64,000 bases of DNA from Brassica napus (taxonomy: Eukaryota > Streptophyta > Magnoliopsida > Brassicales > Brassicaceae). Positions 1 through 10,010 of the stretch are shown in pieces. The stretch lies in assembly GCF_020379485.1 (NCBI RefSeq), contig NC_063450.1, positions 47,706,681 to 47,770,680 on the forward strand, written 5' to 3'. Position 1 is the first letter of the stretch; the number at the start of each line of letters is the position of its first letter. A model generated the notes under the pieces. The model was not told where the DNA came from. It saw only the letters and a program-made list of their open reading frames with translations, and did not search any database. A program made the position numbers and the translations under genes.

Positions 1-2
1 GG

Positions 3-125
3 GAGTCCATGTTGAGGAACATGCGACAACAACATCCCATTCAAGGCGAGTCATCCGACGTACATAACGAGGCGGATGTTACGAGGAGGAGTGATGAATT
101 CTACCGGGCGATGAACGACCCTTAG
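3..125 (+). CDS. C-terminal end of a CACTA-encoded protein (partial)
   Basis: An open frame enters from the left edge and ends at TAG (123-125), giving 40 residues including RQQHPIQGESSDVHNEADV and ending in FYRAMNDP. It lies just inside the CACTA subterminal repeats, so it is most simply the last exon of the element's own protein, such as a plant transposase-associated ORF. The stretch is too short to assign a domain. The 126-295 spacer is AT-rich and consistent with a 3' untranslated region. Confidence 0.45.
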   Translation, partial: ESMLRNMRQQHPIQGESSDVHNEADVTRRSDEFYRAMNDP

Positions 126-295
126 TTTTTTTTTTTGGTTGTTGTATTATATAAATTCAAAATTTATTTATATATAAAATATTTTCATATTGATTTATTT
201 TTATTTTGAATTTTAATTTATTATTAAATTAAATAATTTTAATTATTTTTTAATTATATTTTTAAATTCTGTAAAATAATAAAAACGAAGTAAAT

Positions 296-725
296 TCGTA
301 GCCAATGTACGACCTCTTTACGTGGAAACCTTACGAGGAAATGACGAGAAACATTTAACGAGTATTTTACGAGGAACCATTTACGAGGAAATAACGAGGA
401 AAAGTTTACGACCATTTTACGAGGAAATCATTTCGTGGTTGTTACGTGTATTTTGCGAGGAAACTCTTTCAAGGTATTTACGTGTAGATTACGAAGAACT
501 ATTTTCGAGGTATTTACGAGGAATTATAGCGACGTCCTTACGTGGAATATTGACGTGGTCTTTACGACGAATCGCCCTACTTCGTCTTTACGACGAAATA
601 TATTCCTCGCTAAGTTATGACGAATTAGCGAGGAAATATGTGTTACGACAGACGTGTAACGAGCAAACGTGTTTCCTCGCTAATTCGTCGTAAAGCCTCT
701 TTTACGACGAAATAACGAGGAAAAC
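296..725. repeat. CACTA subterminal repeat array
   Basis: About 430 bp in which ACGAGGAAA-like and TTTACGACGAAAT-like words recur every 15-30 bp in both orientations, for example near 334, 370, 388, 480, 510, 600 and 700. The short open frames here, rich in LRG and YEE repeats, are by-products of the repetition. Known CACTA transposases bind such arrays. Here the function is inferred from position and density only. Confidence 0.8.
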
Positions 726-757
726 CGCCCTCGTTAAGATTATGTTTTCTTGTAGTG

Positions 758-2017
758 GATCTTCTTCTTCTTCGCCTCTGTGGCCGTGTTTGCGCAGCCG
801 GCGAAGCAAAGCTACCATCAGACCACATCGCTGGAGGTATTTTCTTCTTCCATCGTCTTCTGTTCTTCATCTATACTCTTCTTCCTCTATCCTCTTCCTA
901 TATTGTCATCAAACCGTCGGATTGAAACCCTAATAAAAACCGATTTGATGATTTTTTTTTGTTTCAGGTGAGCCAAATCGCTGAGAAAAAAAACAGAGGT
1001 TAGAGCTTTTCTGTTTTGGTGTATCTCCGAGTTGAAGAAGAAAAGATAATTTGTGGTCTTTTCATAGACATGCATGTGTGCTGAGTTGGTTATAGATTCA
1101 TGGTATAACACAATCATGATGTTTGGTACGTTTTTCAGGTTCTCAAGTGTGTTATCGTAAATCATAGAGGGAGCCACAACATGATTCATCATACAGAAGA
1201 AGATTCAGGTAAGCTTTTGGTCTATTTGAATTCATAGAGGTTGAATGAGGAACATGGTTTAAAGGATGTTTTTTGTGTATATTTTGAGGTTGCGGCGAGT
1301 GTTCTACTGGATCACAGACGGAACGGCAGGAAGATTCATTGAACTCCAAAACATCTGGTAAGCTTTTTGGCCTTTTTGTAAAGATTAAGATGTTTGATGC
1401 TTGCGACAGGTAGATAGACATAGGAATAGACATGATTAATTTGCAGCCATTGAATTGCTTGATTGCTTCAGAAGGTGACATTGAACCTGAGTTCAGAAGG
1501 ATGTTGCAAAGCATACGTGAAGAAGAGAAGAAGCTGAGACAGGGTATCAAGGTAGAAGAAGGACAATCCTCTAAGAAGAAGAGAAGAAGCTGAGAGTCAC
1601 GGGTTTGTGTGTTGTCATCAAACTGTTGTCCGTTTGTGTAGTCATGAGACTACTTTTGTATTGGAGTCTGTCATGAGTCACGAGACTCTTGTTTGTGTCT
1701 GTCATGTTGTGTCTGAATAGAGTCACGAGACTCATGTTTATTTGTGTCTGGTTGTGTAGTCATGACACTACTCTTGTCTGTTTCTGTATTCACGAGACTT
1801 GGTTGTATTGTTAGTACTCTTTTTATAAATTAAGGTGAAGCTCTCATTCTACAACACACAACACTTCTTCTCTGCTTCTCTCATTAGAGAAACTCAACGC
1901 TTTTCATCACACCACAACGCTTCTTCATCAGACCACAACGCTTCTCCTCTTATTCTAAAACACAACGCTTCTCTCATTCTAAAACACAAAGCTTCTTCTT
2001 CTCTTTTTTTACTCGAT
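758..2017. other. Unassigned segment between CACTA end and Harbinger transposase
   Basis: No intact gene is recognised. Exon-like pieces bounded by GT/AG-like signals can be seen on plus, for example 1137-1207 and 1440-1594, the latter a lysine-rich frame ending in KKKRRS and a stop. Between about 1590 and 1805 there is a degenerate short repeat built on TCACGAGACTC/GTCATGAGACTAC. No PIF left terminus (GAGCATGATTAACCC) is visible. The stretch could be the 5' part of the Harbinger element with the CACTA element inserted in it, its own left end then lying beyond the window edge. Confidence 0.35.
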
Positions 2018-3385
2018 ATGGGATCTTCTTCTCAAAATCCTTTTGAGGGATTGGATAGTCAATATGTTGAAGAAACATTTGATCAATATTTTGATCAATA
2101 TGTTGAAGAAACCTTTGATCAACATTTTGATCAATATGTTGAAGAAACATTTGACCAGTCCTTCGAGAATTTTACCATTAATCAAGAAAAAGAAAAGAAA
2201 AAAAGAAAAAAACGAGTTTACATCGAACGAAATCGTGAAGAAGGAGATCAACATTTATGGAATGACTATTTCAGTGAAACTCCAACATATCCTCATAATC
2301 TATTCCGACGACGTTTTAGGATGAACAAGTCTTTGTTCGTGCATATTGTTGATCGACTCTCCAATGAAGTTGAATTCTTTCGACAAAAGAAAGATTGTCG
2401 GGGAAGGCTTAGTCTCTCTCCACTTCAGAAGTGTACGGCAGCGATTTGTTGCTTGGCATATGGTACTGCGGCTGATACGGTTGACGAATACCTCCGACTC
2501 GGTTCAACTACAACTCGATCATGTTTGGAAAATTTTGTGGATGGAATAATATATTTATTCAGCGAGGAGTACCTAAGAAGACCTACACCGGCTGATCTTC
2601 AACGTCTACTTGATATTGGTGAATATCGTGGATTTCCCGGGATGATAGGAAGCATCGATTGTATGCATTGAGAGTGGAAGAATTGTCCCACCGCTTGGAA
2701 AGGTCAATATTCTCGTGGTTCGGGAAAACCCACAATCGTTTTAGAGGCGGTTGCATCTTATGATCTATGGATATGGCATGCATTTTTTGGACCTCCAGGT
2801 ACCTTAAATGATATCAATGTTCTTGATCGCTCACCTGTTTTTGATGATATAATAAAAGGTGAAGCTTCGCAAGTCACCTTCCATGTCAATGGAAGAGAGT
2901 ATCATATGGCTTACTATCTCACCGACGACATTTACCCAAAATAGGTAACTTTTATCCAATCAATTTCAATGCCACAAGGGCCGAAAGCGGTTTTATTTGC
3001 TCAACAACAAGAAGCTGTCCGAAAAGATGTGGAGCGTGCTTTTGGAGTCTTGCAAGCTCGTTTTGCCGTTGTTAAAAATCCGGCACTTTTTTGGGATAAA
3101 GTCAAAATTGGGAAGATTATGAGAGCATGTATCATACTCCATAACATGATAGTGGAAGACGAACGAGATGACTACACTCTATATAATGTTACAGAGTTTC
3201 AACAAGGAGAAGACTCCGGAAGTTCACATGTGGATCTCGATTTTGATATGGGTATGCCTACAAATATCGCCAATTTGATGGATGCTCGAACTAGAATTCG
3301 TGATAAACCAATGCATGAACAACTGAAAGCTGATTTGGTTGAACATCTATGGGGTAAATTCAGACGTGATGAATACAACAATTGA
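2018..3385 (+). pseudogene. PIF/Harbinger (HARBI1-like) transposase, two premature stops
   Basis: A transposase of the PIF/Harbinger DDE superfamily, which excises and inserts DNA at TWA targets. From ATG 2018 (MGSSSQNPFEG) the frame carries a threefold repeat around QYVEETFDQ, a basic KKKRKK stretch, the domain entry (RRRFRMNKSLFVHIV), the first catalytic Asp in IGSIDCMH, the second in NDINVLD and the Glu in DVERAFGVLQ. Two in-frame stops, TGA at 2669-2671 directly after SIDCMH and TAG at 2942-2944, interrupt an otherwise collinear frame with no frameshift. The copy cannot make a full transposase unless read through. An upstream in-frame ATG at 1835 is less likely because the sequence before 2018 is low-complexity leader. 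Confidence 0.85.
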
Positions 3386-3675
3386 GCTCAGATGTTTCTT
3401 TTAAATTATTCTCGTTTATTTTACTAATCTTTGTTTTATTGTTTTTTTTTAATTAATGTTTAAAATGTTTTCTTTTAATATGTTTAATTTAAAAAATATA
3501 TTAAATCTTTATAAAATTTTAGTTTAATAAAAAATATTCCTTAAGAACCCAACATTAAGAACTTTACCATTGGAGCCAATAAATTCAGTGTCTCTTAACT
3601 ACAACCTCTTAACTATCATTAATTATTAAAAAATTGTTAAGACCCATATAACAACTCTAAGGGTTAATCATGCTC
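2018..3675 (+). mobile_element. PIF/Harbinger element, 3' part with right terminus
   Basis: The right terminus GGGTTAATCATGCTC ends at 3675 and is followed by TTA (3676-3678), matching the TWA duplication of this superfamily. The same terminus ends the small element at 3756-3977. The left terminus is not found, so the start given is only that of the transposase frame. The 3' region 3386-3660 is AT-rich and non-coding. Confidence 0.7.
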
Positions 3676-3755
3676 TTAGTCAACCACGATTTTCGTTTCC
3701 TTTAGGCTTTTATATGTGGTTCCTTCTCTTCCTTTTAGAAAGAAAAAATTATTTA

Positions 3756-3977
3756 GACTATGATTAACCCGGAGTCCTTAGAGTGGAGTTCTTAGCAGAA
3801 GTTAAGAAACTGTTTCTTAATTTTTAATTAAAAAAGCTAAGAACCGATTCATAAAGTCTTTATTTAAGAACCGGTTCATAAAGTCTTTATTTAAAAACCG
3901 GTTCTTAGGTTTTTTAGTTAAAAGTTAAAAAAACAGTTTCTTAACTTTCCGATAAGAACTCCGGATTAATCATGCTC
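3756..3977. mobile_element. PIF/Harbinger (Tourist-like) MITE
   Basis: A 222-bp non-coding element with inverted termini (left GACTATGATTAACCCGGAGT, right ACTCCGGATTAATCATGCTC) flanked by TTA at 3753-3755 and 3978-3980. The interior contains a duplicated piece around GAACCGGTTCATAAAGTC and can fold on itself. Its right terminus is nearly the same as that of the transposase-bearing element ending at 3675, so it is probably a deletion derivative mobilised by that family. Confidence 0.85.
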
Positions 3978-3980
3978 TTA

Positions 3981-5178
3981 GATTTCAGGTGCATAGTTTT
4001 TAACTAACGTCAGATTACGAAAGTCAAATAAGACACGCATTGAGACCTGCACGTTACATATTTTCTTCATGAAATCGGGCAAGTACCAGAAAGCCCAACA
4101 CGAGAAGTGTGAGATCTGAAAATATGGTACAGCACTCTTTCTTGAGTTTAAGTTTCCCCTGAAACAAAGTTATTACTATGTGAAAAGGTTGGGTTTGGAC
4201 TTGATAGTTTACAGGTAATTTGGTAGCATACGATCTTGTTATCCTTAGTATGAATCGAAAACCATTTGAAACTTATATCAGGTAATGTGGTAACAAGTCC
4301 ACTTTTTAAAATGTTTTTTTTTGGAGTTAACCGGACCTGTCAATAGGTTATATAATAATAAAAACTTATATATGATAAATAATGACTGCATGAATTTTAG
4401 AGATCAATATGATGATGATTGTCGAGTGAACGACACGATAAACATGGGCATGTTGTTGATGAGACTTGGAGGAAAGATCATGTCATAATTTGGACGGTGG
4501 ACCTAACTTGGCTCCGTGTGGAACAAGGTACATTTTCTTTCTCTCTTTTGGGTTTCAACAAATTATTATGCCCCTTTTCTTTTATTATCTCTGTCTATAT
4601 AGCATTTAGATCCTTTTATGTTATAAGCATTTCAATAATATGTTATTTTGTGCGTACAAAAGCTTATATACTGATGGGAAAATATTAATTATAGCAGTTT
4701 AGTAACACATAATGGAAAAAATTAAACATTAACGAATCCGATATACAGTATATTAGTATATTACAGGTAGAGTTTATTGTATTGGATTGCGGATCTAAAT
4801 TACTAATTAGTGATTCGATAATAATCACGAATATGTTTCTCCCTCTCTTTCCTTGTTAAGTACCAAACCACTGGTTTCAACTTTCGTTTAAGTGGACTGC
4901 TCATGTGCTGACTAGAAATCACACACAAATCTTACACCAAAATGTTCAGTTCGAGAGAGCTAGGGACTAGCATTTTGGTTACTTTTCAGGTTTTGTTCAC
5001 GACTAAAACACCATTTTTAACCGGACCACCTCTTGTTCAATTCGCTACAAATTCGCGGGTTGTGTTGTAAAACCAACCTTAAACCACACCCCCTTTCAAA
5101 ATTATAAATTCAGATACAAAAAATCCAGGAACCAAAACCTCTCTCCAAAAGAAGTACACAAAAACAAAAACAATGATT
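3981..5178. other. Intergenic DNA
   Basis: AT-rich sequence without a recognisable gene, RNA or transposon terminus. A short open frame at 4419-4688 shows no conserved features and has intron-like composition. The last part, about 5050-5178, is probably the 3' untranslated region of the Rab gene on the minus strand. Confidence 0.5.
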
Positions 5179-5304
5179 TCAACTTGAGCAACAACCAGAG
5201 GACTTAACAGCAGTAACATCATCCTTGTTTCCAATATCAATGGTCTGTCCTTTAGGCAAAGATGTTGGATCTCCAGTGCCATCAAGAGCTTTACGGCTCA
5301 TAAC
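5179..5304 (-). CDS. Displaced 3' end of the RABA1e-like exon 2
   Basis: This piece encodes the last 40 residues of the Rab protein, starting MSRKALDGTGDP and ending in GCCSS followed by TGA at 5179-5181. The two cysteines are the geranylgeranylation sites needed for membrane anchoring. The piece is separated from the rest of its exon by the 4.7-kb copia insertion. It begins at the ATAAC target duplication (5300-5304), which supplies codon bases shared with the upstream fragment. Confidence 0.9.
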   Translation of the reverse strand, partial: VMSRKALDGTGDPTSLPKGQTIDIGNKDDVTAVKSSGCCSS

Positions 5305-5587
5305 TATAGAACTCGAATATAAAACTTAAAGATTCAAATAAGAATTGCTCTCTTATTATAACCTGTGAAACTCTCTCAAAACACAAGCTCTCAAATCTCT
5401 AATCCTCTCAAGTGATATCACAACTCAATATCTACTTATATATAGATTATATTTTCCTAATCCTAATAGATAAACATATCTTTAGATAACTCCTAAACTT
5501 ATTATGTTTCCTATTTCCAAAGCTCGGTAGGATTAGGTCTCCTTACTTCTCTCTCAAGCTTCTTTATCTTTCAAGTTTATTCCAACA
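5305..5587 (-). repeat. 3' LTR of the copia element
   Basis: 283 bp, matching the LTR at 9728-10010 by eye. The minus-strand start is TGTTGGAATAAACTTG. The gag-pol frame runs 34 bp into this LTR before its stop at 5554. The left flank is ATAAC. Confidence 0.97.
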
Positions 5588-8500
5588 ATCTCCCCCTTAA
5601 GCTTGAACTCCACACTGCTCAAATCTTGGACTCCAATGAGATCTCTCATCTCTTTAAACTTAATCCTTCCCAAGGCTTTGGTCAAGATATCCGCTTTCTG
5701 TTGGCTTCCAGGAACGTGCTCAACTTCTATCACTCCATTCTCAACACACTCTCTAATAAAATGGTATCTAGAGTGTATGTGTTTACTCCTTCCGTGAAAC
5801 ACAGGGTTTCGTGTGAGCGCAATGGCTGACTGATTGTCAATCCTTATAGTAACCCTTTCACTCGCAGATCCGTTGATTTCTTCAAGCAACTCGCTGAGCC
5901 ATATTGCTTGTCGTGCTGCCTCTGTTCCAGCCATGAACTCCGCCTCGCAGGAAGATAAGGCCACAGTCTCTTGCTTCTGTGAACACCAAGTGATTGGACT
6001 CTCTCCAAGGTAAAAGATGTGACCGGTTGTGCTTCTTCCATCGTCAGGATCCGTATTGTGACTGCTGTCACTATATCCTATGAGTCTTGAGGGAGTTGAT
6101 GTTGAATGTTTGAACGTTAAGCCACATGCTGTCGTTCCCTTCAGATACCGTAAGCATTGCTTCATGGCTATGCCATGAGATTCCTTTGGATCTTGCATGT
6201 ACCTACTCAGCACTCCGACACAATAAGACAGGTCCGGACGTGTATGGAGCAGGTAGCGAAGACAACCAACATTGCGCCTGTAAGTTGTTGCATCAATGGA
6301 TTTTTCTTCTTCAGACTTTGATAGTTTGAGTCCGGATTCCATGGGTGTTTGCACCATGTTGCAATCTTTCATTCCAGCTTCCTCCAATATCTTTAACGCG
6401 TAGTTTCTTTGGCTCAGGGTGATCATACCTTGGCTTTGAGTAACTTCGATTCCGAGATAATACGTTAGCTTTCCCAAGTCGCTCATATCAAACTTCATGG
6501 CCATCTCTTTCTTGAATGCATTAATAACCTCCACATTTGTTCCTGTGATGAACAAATCATCTACATAGACGGCAACAACTAGTAGATCATCATGTACCTT
6601 CTTTCGATAGACAGAGGGTTCTTTTGAACATTTGAAAAACCTTAGCTCCTTTAGTATTGAGTTAAGTTTATTGTTCCACGCTCTTGGTGCTTGACGTAAT
6701 CCATATAATGCCTTGTTGAGTCGATAAACTTTGCTTTCGGAGCCCTTTATCTCAAACCCTTCAGGTTGATAAACAAACACGGTTTCTTTCAACTCTCCAT
6801 GCAAGAAGGCTGTCTTGACGTCAAGATGATGTATCTCCCATTTATTAGCTGCTGCGAGACTCATTAACAAACGAATGGTTTCGATCCTAGCCACTGGCGC
6901 GAAGACCTCGTCGAAATCAACTCCCTGTACTTGTACGTATCCCTTTGCGACAAGACGGGCTTTGTATTTGTTGATGCTCCCGTCTGAGTTCTTCTTTAGC
7001 TTGAATACCCATTTCAATCCTATAGCTTTTGCTCCTACAGGTAGATCCACGAGCACCCATGTTCCATTCTTCTCAATAGAACCTATCTCGTCACAGCACG
7101 CGTCTGTCCACTCCTTTGTCTCTCTTGCTTCTGCATAGTTTCGCGGCTCATTATCCAGACACATAAGTAGGTATTCACCCTCTTCCTCAGCAAGAAGTAC
7201 ATAGTCGTCTAGATATCGTGGTTTACTAGTATGTCTCATTGAACGCCTTAACAGAACCTCTGTTTCGTCTTCTTCTTCTTCGGGATCAGACTCTATGGCT
7301 ATTACCTTCGGCGTGTTTTCTTCATTGGATGCTACACTGACCTCTCTCGTCTCCTTTTGTGTTGATTCTTCACTTTCTTCTTGATCCTTTTGAATACCGT
7401 GGTTTCCAAACTCTCCAAATATGATTTTGAAGCTTCCATTCTCGCTCTGTTCTGAGTTGTTTTGACGCCAGTTCCATCCTTTTGCTTCGTCGAAGATGAC
7501 GTCTCTGCTTACAACAACTCGTTGCATCTGGGGATCATACATTCTATATGCTTTGGAGCCGGGTTCTGTGCCTAGATGAACAAGCATGCGTGATCTGTCC
7601 TCAAGTTTCTGTAAGTGTGGCTTGACAGACTTTGCATATCCAATACATCCAAAGGTTTTGAGATGATTTATGTTCGGCTTCTTTCCACGATAAGCTTCAT
7701 ACGGAGTCTTGTCTTTTAGCACTCGAGTAGCGACGCGATTGAGAAGGTAAGTGCTGTGTCTTATAGCCTCACCCCACATGTAGTTAGGAACTTGCATATG
7801 CTTAAGAATGCTTCGCGTCATTTCCATCAAGGTTCTGTTTCGTCTCTCGACGACTCCATTCTGCTGCGGTGTATATGGAGATGTAAAGTGCCGTTTGATT
7901 CCCATCTTCTCACAGTATTCATTAAACTCATTTGAAACAAACTCTCCACCCCTATCTGTTCTAAACGTTCTTATCTTGTTACCTGCGTCTTGTTCCACCA
8001 TTGTTTTAAACCGTTTAAACTTCTCGAATGCATCGCTTTTCTCTTTAACAAGAATACTCCACATATACCTTGTATGATCATCTATAAGCACAAATATGTA
8101 TCTATTTCCTCCAATGGTGCTTGGTGCTATAGGCCCACACAGATCACCATGGATGAGTTCGAGCGCTGTATCAGCTCGGTAAGCAGTTGATTGCGGGAAT
8201 TTCTGACGTGTTTGCTTGCCGAGTAAGCAAGAACCACACACCCTCTTCTCGAAAGACATGTGTGGGATTCCTATTACAAGCTCTCTCTGAACCATTGACT
8301 GAATCGTTTCGAAGTTGACATGTCCTAACCGTGCGTGCCAGCGATTTGATGTGTCTGTTGTTGTAGATAGCAAGCACATGTTATCTTTTATCCCCATACG
8401 AACCTTGTAAAGACGATTCTTAGACCTTTCGGCTTTGACAAGCAACTTTCCTTCATGATCATGCATAGTCAAGCACTCCCCCTTTAGCCTTATGTCACAG

Positions 8501-9684
8501 CCAGATTCTGTCGCTTGTCCGAGACTGATTATATTACTCTTCAGATCGGGTATGTAGTAGACATCACGCATCATTCTTGTCTCTCCGTTTCGATCGATGA
8601 ACTCAATGCTCCCTTTTCCTTTGATGTCTATTCGAGAGTCATCTCCAAACTTGACGTTTCCTGTGATGGTCTCATTGATCCTCTTGAAGTATCGACGATC
8701 TCCGGTCATGTGGTTGCTAGCCCCATTATCAAGATACCACATATTATCTTCTCTATTGGACTCATACTTGCTTGGCATGACTTTTCCTTCATTGAGGTAT
8801 ACTACCTCATGCATCATAAGTTCGTCTGCATCTTGTGTATCATCCTTTTCTTGCTCATGTGTTTCTTGCAGTTTAAGGAGACGATCGGGACAGGTAGAGG
8901 CATAATGACCCGTTTTGTCACACCGATAACACATCACTCTTGATGTATCTCTGCCTCGACCACGACCTCTTCCACGATAAGACCGTCCTCCTCTTCCACG
9001 ATATCCTCCTCGGTAATCATCTTGTGTGTTTTGATGTTCCGTATTAGAGTACAGAAGCTTGCTTTGATCTTCATGGCTTTCTTCTGAAACACGTATACGT
9101 TCCTCATAAGTTTTCAAACGTCCCACAATGTCTTCAAACTTCGTGTTCTTTAAATCAAGAACTTGTTCAAGAGACGCCACGATGTGTATGTACTTCTTGT
9201 GAGGAAGACACTTGAGAAATTTCTTGACCAACTTAGATTCCTCAATCTCTTCTCCTAGGGCAGCGCATGTAGATGAGATTTCTGATAGCTTGCCGACGAA
9301 GTCATCAATCTTCTCAGTGTCTTTCATTGTTAATCGGTCAAAATCTGCCATTAGAGTTTGCAACCTTGCTTCTCTAACTCTCTCTGCACCGACATACCGA
9401 GCTTTGATAGCCTCCCAAACCTTTTGTGCTGTATCCAGCTCTCCAACTTGTAGTACGAGGGCCTCAGGGATTGCTTGGAACAACAAACCAATCGCTATAT
9501 CATTCTTCTCATCGTCTTCTGTTGCATCTTCAACAACAAGACTCCATACTTTATGAACCCTGAGAATGTTCTTCATTCGAATGGCCCACACCGTGTAATT
9601 TGTGGAAGTGAGCATCGGGAGTTTTATGGATGATCGCTCCCCTTCTTTTAACTTTGCCGGAGTTGCCGTAATAAGATCTCCCAT
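5554..9684 (-). CDS. Copia gag-pol polyprotein, 1376 aa, open
   Basis: A single polyprotein with every expected copia domain in order. The gag (UBN2-type) region covers about 20-200, followed by an RG-rich stretch and a CCHC zinc knuckle at 252-265. The protease has a DNGA active site at 319-322, a variant of D-S/T-G-A. The integrase has its HHCC part at 450-486 and a DD35E triad at Asp514, Asp577 and Glu613. The reverse transcriptase has YVDD at 1040-1043, and RNase H has its first Asp near 1206. No stop or frameshift is seen, so the element may still be able to move. The stop lies inside the 3' LTR, so the last residues ([10 protein letters not shown]) are LTR-encoded. A copia element has no envelope gene and none is present. 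Confidence 0.97.
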   Translation of the reverse strand: MGDLITATPAKLKEGERSSIKLPMLTSTNYTVWAIRMKNILRVHKVWSLVVEDATEDDEKNDIAIGLLFQAIPEALVLQVGELDTAQKVWEAIKARYVGAERVREARLQTLMADFDRLTMKDTEKIDDFVGKLSEISSTCAALGEEIEESKLVKKFLKCLPHKKYIHIVASLEQVLDLKNTKFEDIVGRLKTYEERIRVSEESHEDQSKLLYSNTEHQNTQDDYRGGYRGRGGRSYRGRGRGRGRDTSRVMCYRCDKTGHYASTCPDRLLKLQETHEQEKDDTQDADELMMHEVVYLNEGKVMPSKYESNREDNMWYLDNGASNHMTGDRRYFKRINETITGNVKFGDDSRIDIKGKGSIEFIDRNGETRMMRDVYYIPDLKSNIISLGQATESGCDIRLKGECLTMHDHEGKLLVKAERSKNRLYKVRMGIKDNMCLLSTTTDTSNRWHARLGHVNFETIQSMVQRELVIGIPHMSFEKRVCGSCLLGKQTRQKFPQSTAYRADTALELIHGDLCGPIAPSTIGGNRYIFVLIDDHTRYMWSILVKEKSDAFEKFKRFKTMVEQDAGNKIRTFRTDRGGEFVSNEFNEYCEKMGIKRHFTSPYTPQQNGVVERRNRTLMEMTRSILKHMQVPNYMWGEAIRHSTYLLNRVATRVLKDKTPYEAYRGKKPNINHLKTFGCIGYAKSVKPHLQKLEDRSRMLVHLGTEPGSKAYRMYDPQMQRVVVSRDVIFDEAKGWNWRQNNSEQSENGSFKIIFGEFGNHGIQKDQEESEESTQKETREVSVASNEENTPKVIAIESDPEEEEDETEVLLRRSMRHTSKPRYLDDYVLLAEEEGEYLLMCLDNEPRNYAEARETKEWTDACCDEIGSIEKNGTWVLVDLPVGAKAIGLKWVFKLKKNSDGSINKYKARLVAKGYVQVQGVDFDEVFAPVARIETIRLLMSLAAANKWEIHHLDVKTAFLHGELKETVFVYQPEGFEIKGSESKVYRLNKALYGLRQAPRAWNNKLNSILKELRFFKCSKEPSVYRKKVHDDLLVVAVYVDDLFITGTNVEVINAFKKEMAMKFDMSDLGKLTYYLGIEVTQSQGMITLSQRNYALKILEEAGMKDCNMVQTPMESGLKLSKSEEEKSIDATTYRRNVGCLRYLLHTRPDLSYCVGVLSRYMQDPKESHGIAMKQCLRYLKGTTACGLTFKHSTSTPSRLIGYSDSSHNTDPDDGRSTTGHIFYLGESPITWCSQKQETVALSSCEAEFMAGTEAARQAIWLSELLEEINGSASERVTIRIDNQSAIALTRNPVFHGRSKHIHSRYHFIRECVENGVIEVEHVPGSQQKADILTKALGRIKFKEMRDLIGVQDLSSVEFKLKGEIVGINLKDKEA
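5588..5598 (-). promoter_or_regulatory. Polypurine tract
   Basis: Minus-strand AAGGGGGAGAT lies directly upstream of the 3' LTR, the position and composition expected for the primer of plus-strand DNA synthesis in LTR retrotransposons. Confidence 0.85.
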
Positions 9685-9713
9685 TCTCGATTCTCTTTGT
9701 TTGATCTCCTAAT

Positions 9714-9725
9714 GCTCTGATACCA
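9714..9725 (-). promoter_or_regulatory. Primer binding site (tRNA-iMet)
   Basis: Minus-strand TGGTATCAGAGC lies 2 bp inside the 5' LTR border. It is the classic complement of the 3' end of plant initiator tRNA-Met used by copia elements to start reverse transcription. Confidence 0.93.
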
Positions 9726-9727
9726 AA

Positions 9728-10010
9728 TATAGAACTCGAATATAAAACTTAAAGATTCAAATAAGAATTGCTCTCTTATTATAACCTGTGAAACTCTCTC
9801 AAAACACAAGCTCTCAAATCTCTAATCCTCTCAAGTGATATCACAACTCAATATCTACTTATATATAGATTATATTTTCCTAATCCTAATAGATAAACAT
9901 ATCTTTAGATAACTCCTAAACTTATTATGTTTCCTATTTCCAAAGCTCGGTAGGATTAGGTCTCCTTACTTCTCTCTCAAGCTTCTTTATCTTTCAAGTT
10001 TATTCCAACA
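9728..10010 (-). repeat. 5' LTR of the copia element
   Basis: 283 bp, matching the LTR at 5305-5587 by eye, and followed on the plus strand by the ATAAC target duplication at 10011-10015. It supplies the promoter of the element. It also supplies the in-frame stop that truncates the Rab reading frame entering from 10011. Confidence 0.97.

Larger units (their letters stand above)
1..757 (+). mobile_element. CACTA (En/Spm) transposon, right-hand part
   Basis: Right end of a CACTA element whose left end lies outside the window. The terminal inverted repeat ends at 757 with GTTTTCTTGTAGTG, the reverse complement of the CACTACAAGAAAAC end that defines the superfamily. Inside it, about 300-725 is packed with direct and inverted copies of ACGAGGAAA/TTTACGAGG-type words, the subterminal repeats expected to bind the transposase. 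The 3-bp target duplication would be the bases after 757 (GAT), but the other copy is not visible. Orientation follows the remnant reading frame at 3-125. Confidence 0.85.
5305..10010 (-). mobile_element. Full-length Ty1/copia LTR retrotransposon
   Basis: A 4706-bp element on the minus strand. It has two 283-bp LTRs (5305-5587 and 9728-10010) that match by eye at every base, 5-bp target duplications ATAAC at 5300-5304 and 10011-10015, and LTR ends TGTTGG...CTATA. A primer binding site TGGTATCAGAGC for initiator tRNA-Met lies next to the 5' LTR, and a polypurine tract AAGGGGGAGAT next to the 3' LTR. One uninterrupted gag-pol frame fills the interior. Matching LTRs and an open frame mean a very recent insertion. 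It sits in a coding exon of a Rab gene. Confidence 0.97.

Noticed and set aside
322..693. 123-residue frame rich in LRG and YEE repeats
   Set aside because: It is read out of the CACTA subterminal repeat array.
1152..1550. 132-residue frame on minus
   Set aside because: No motif or splice support. The plus strand shows the more gene-like pieces here, and they are themselves unassigned.
4419..4688. 89-residue frame on plus
   Set aside because: Hydrophobic AT-rich sequence with no signal-peptide-plus-domain layout, leader or conservation that I can see.
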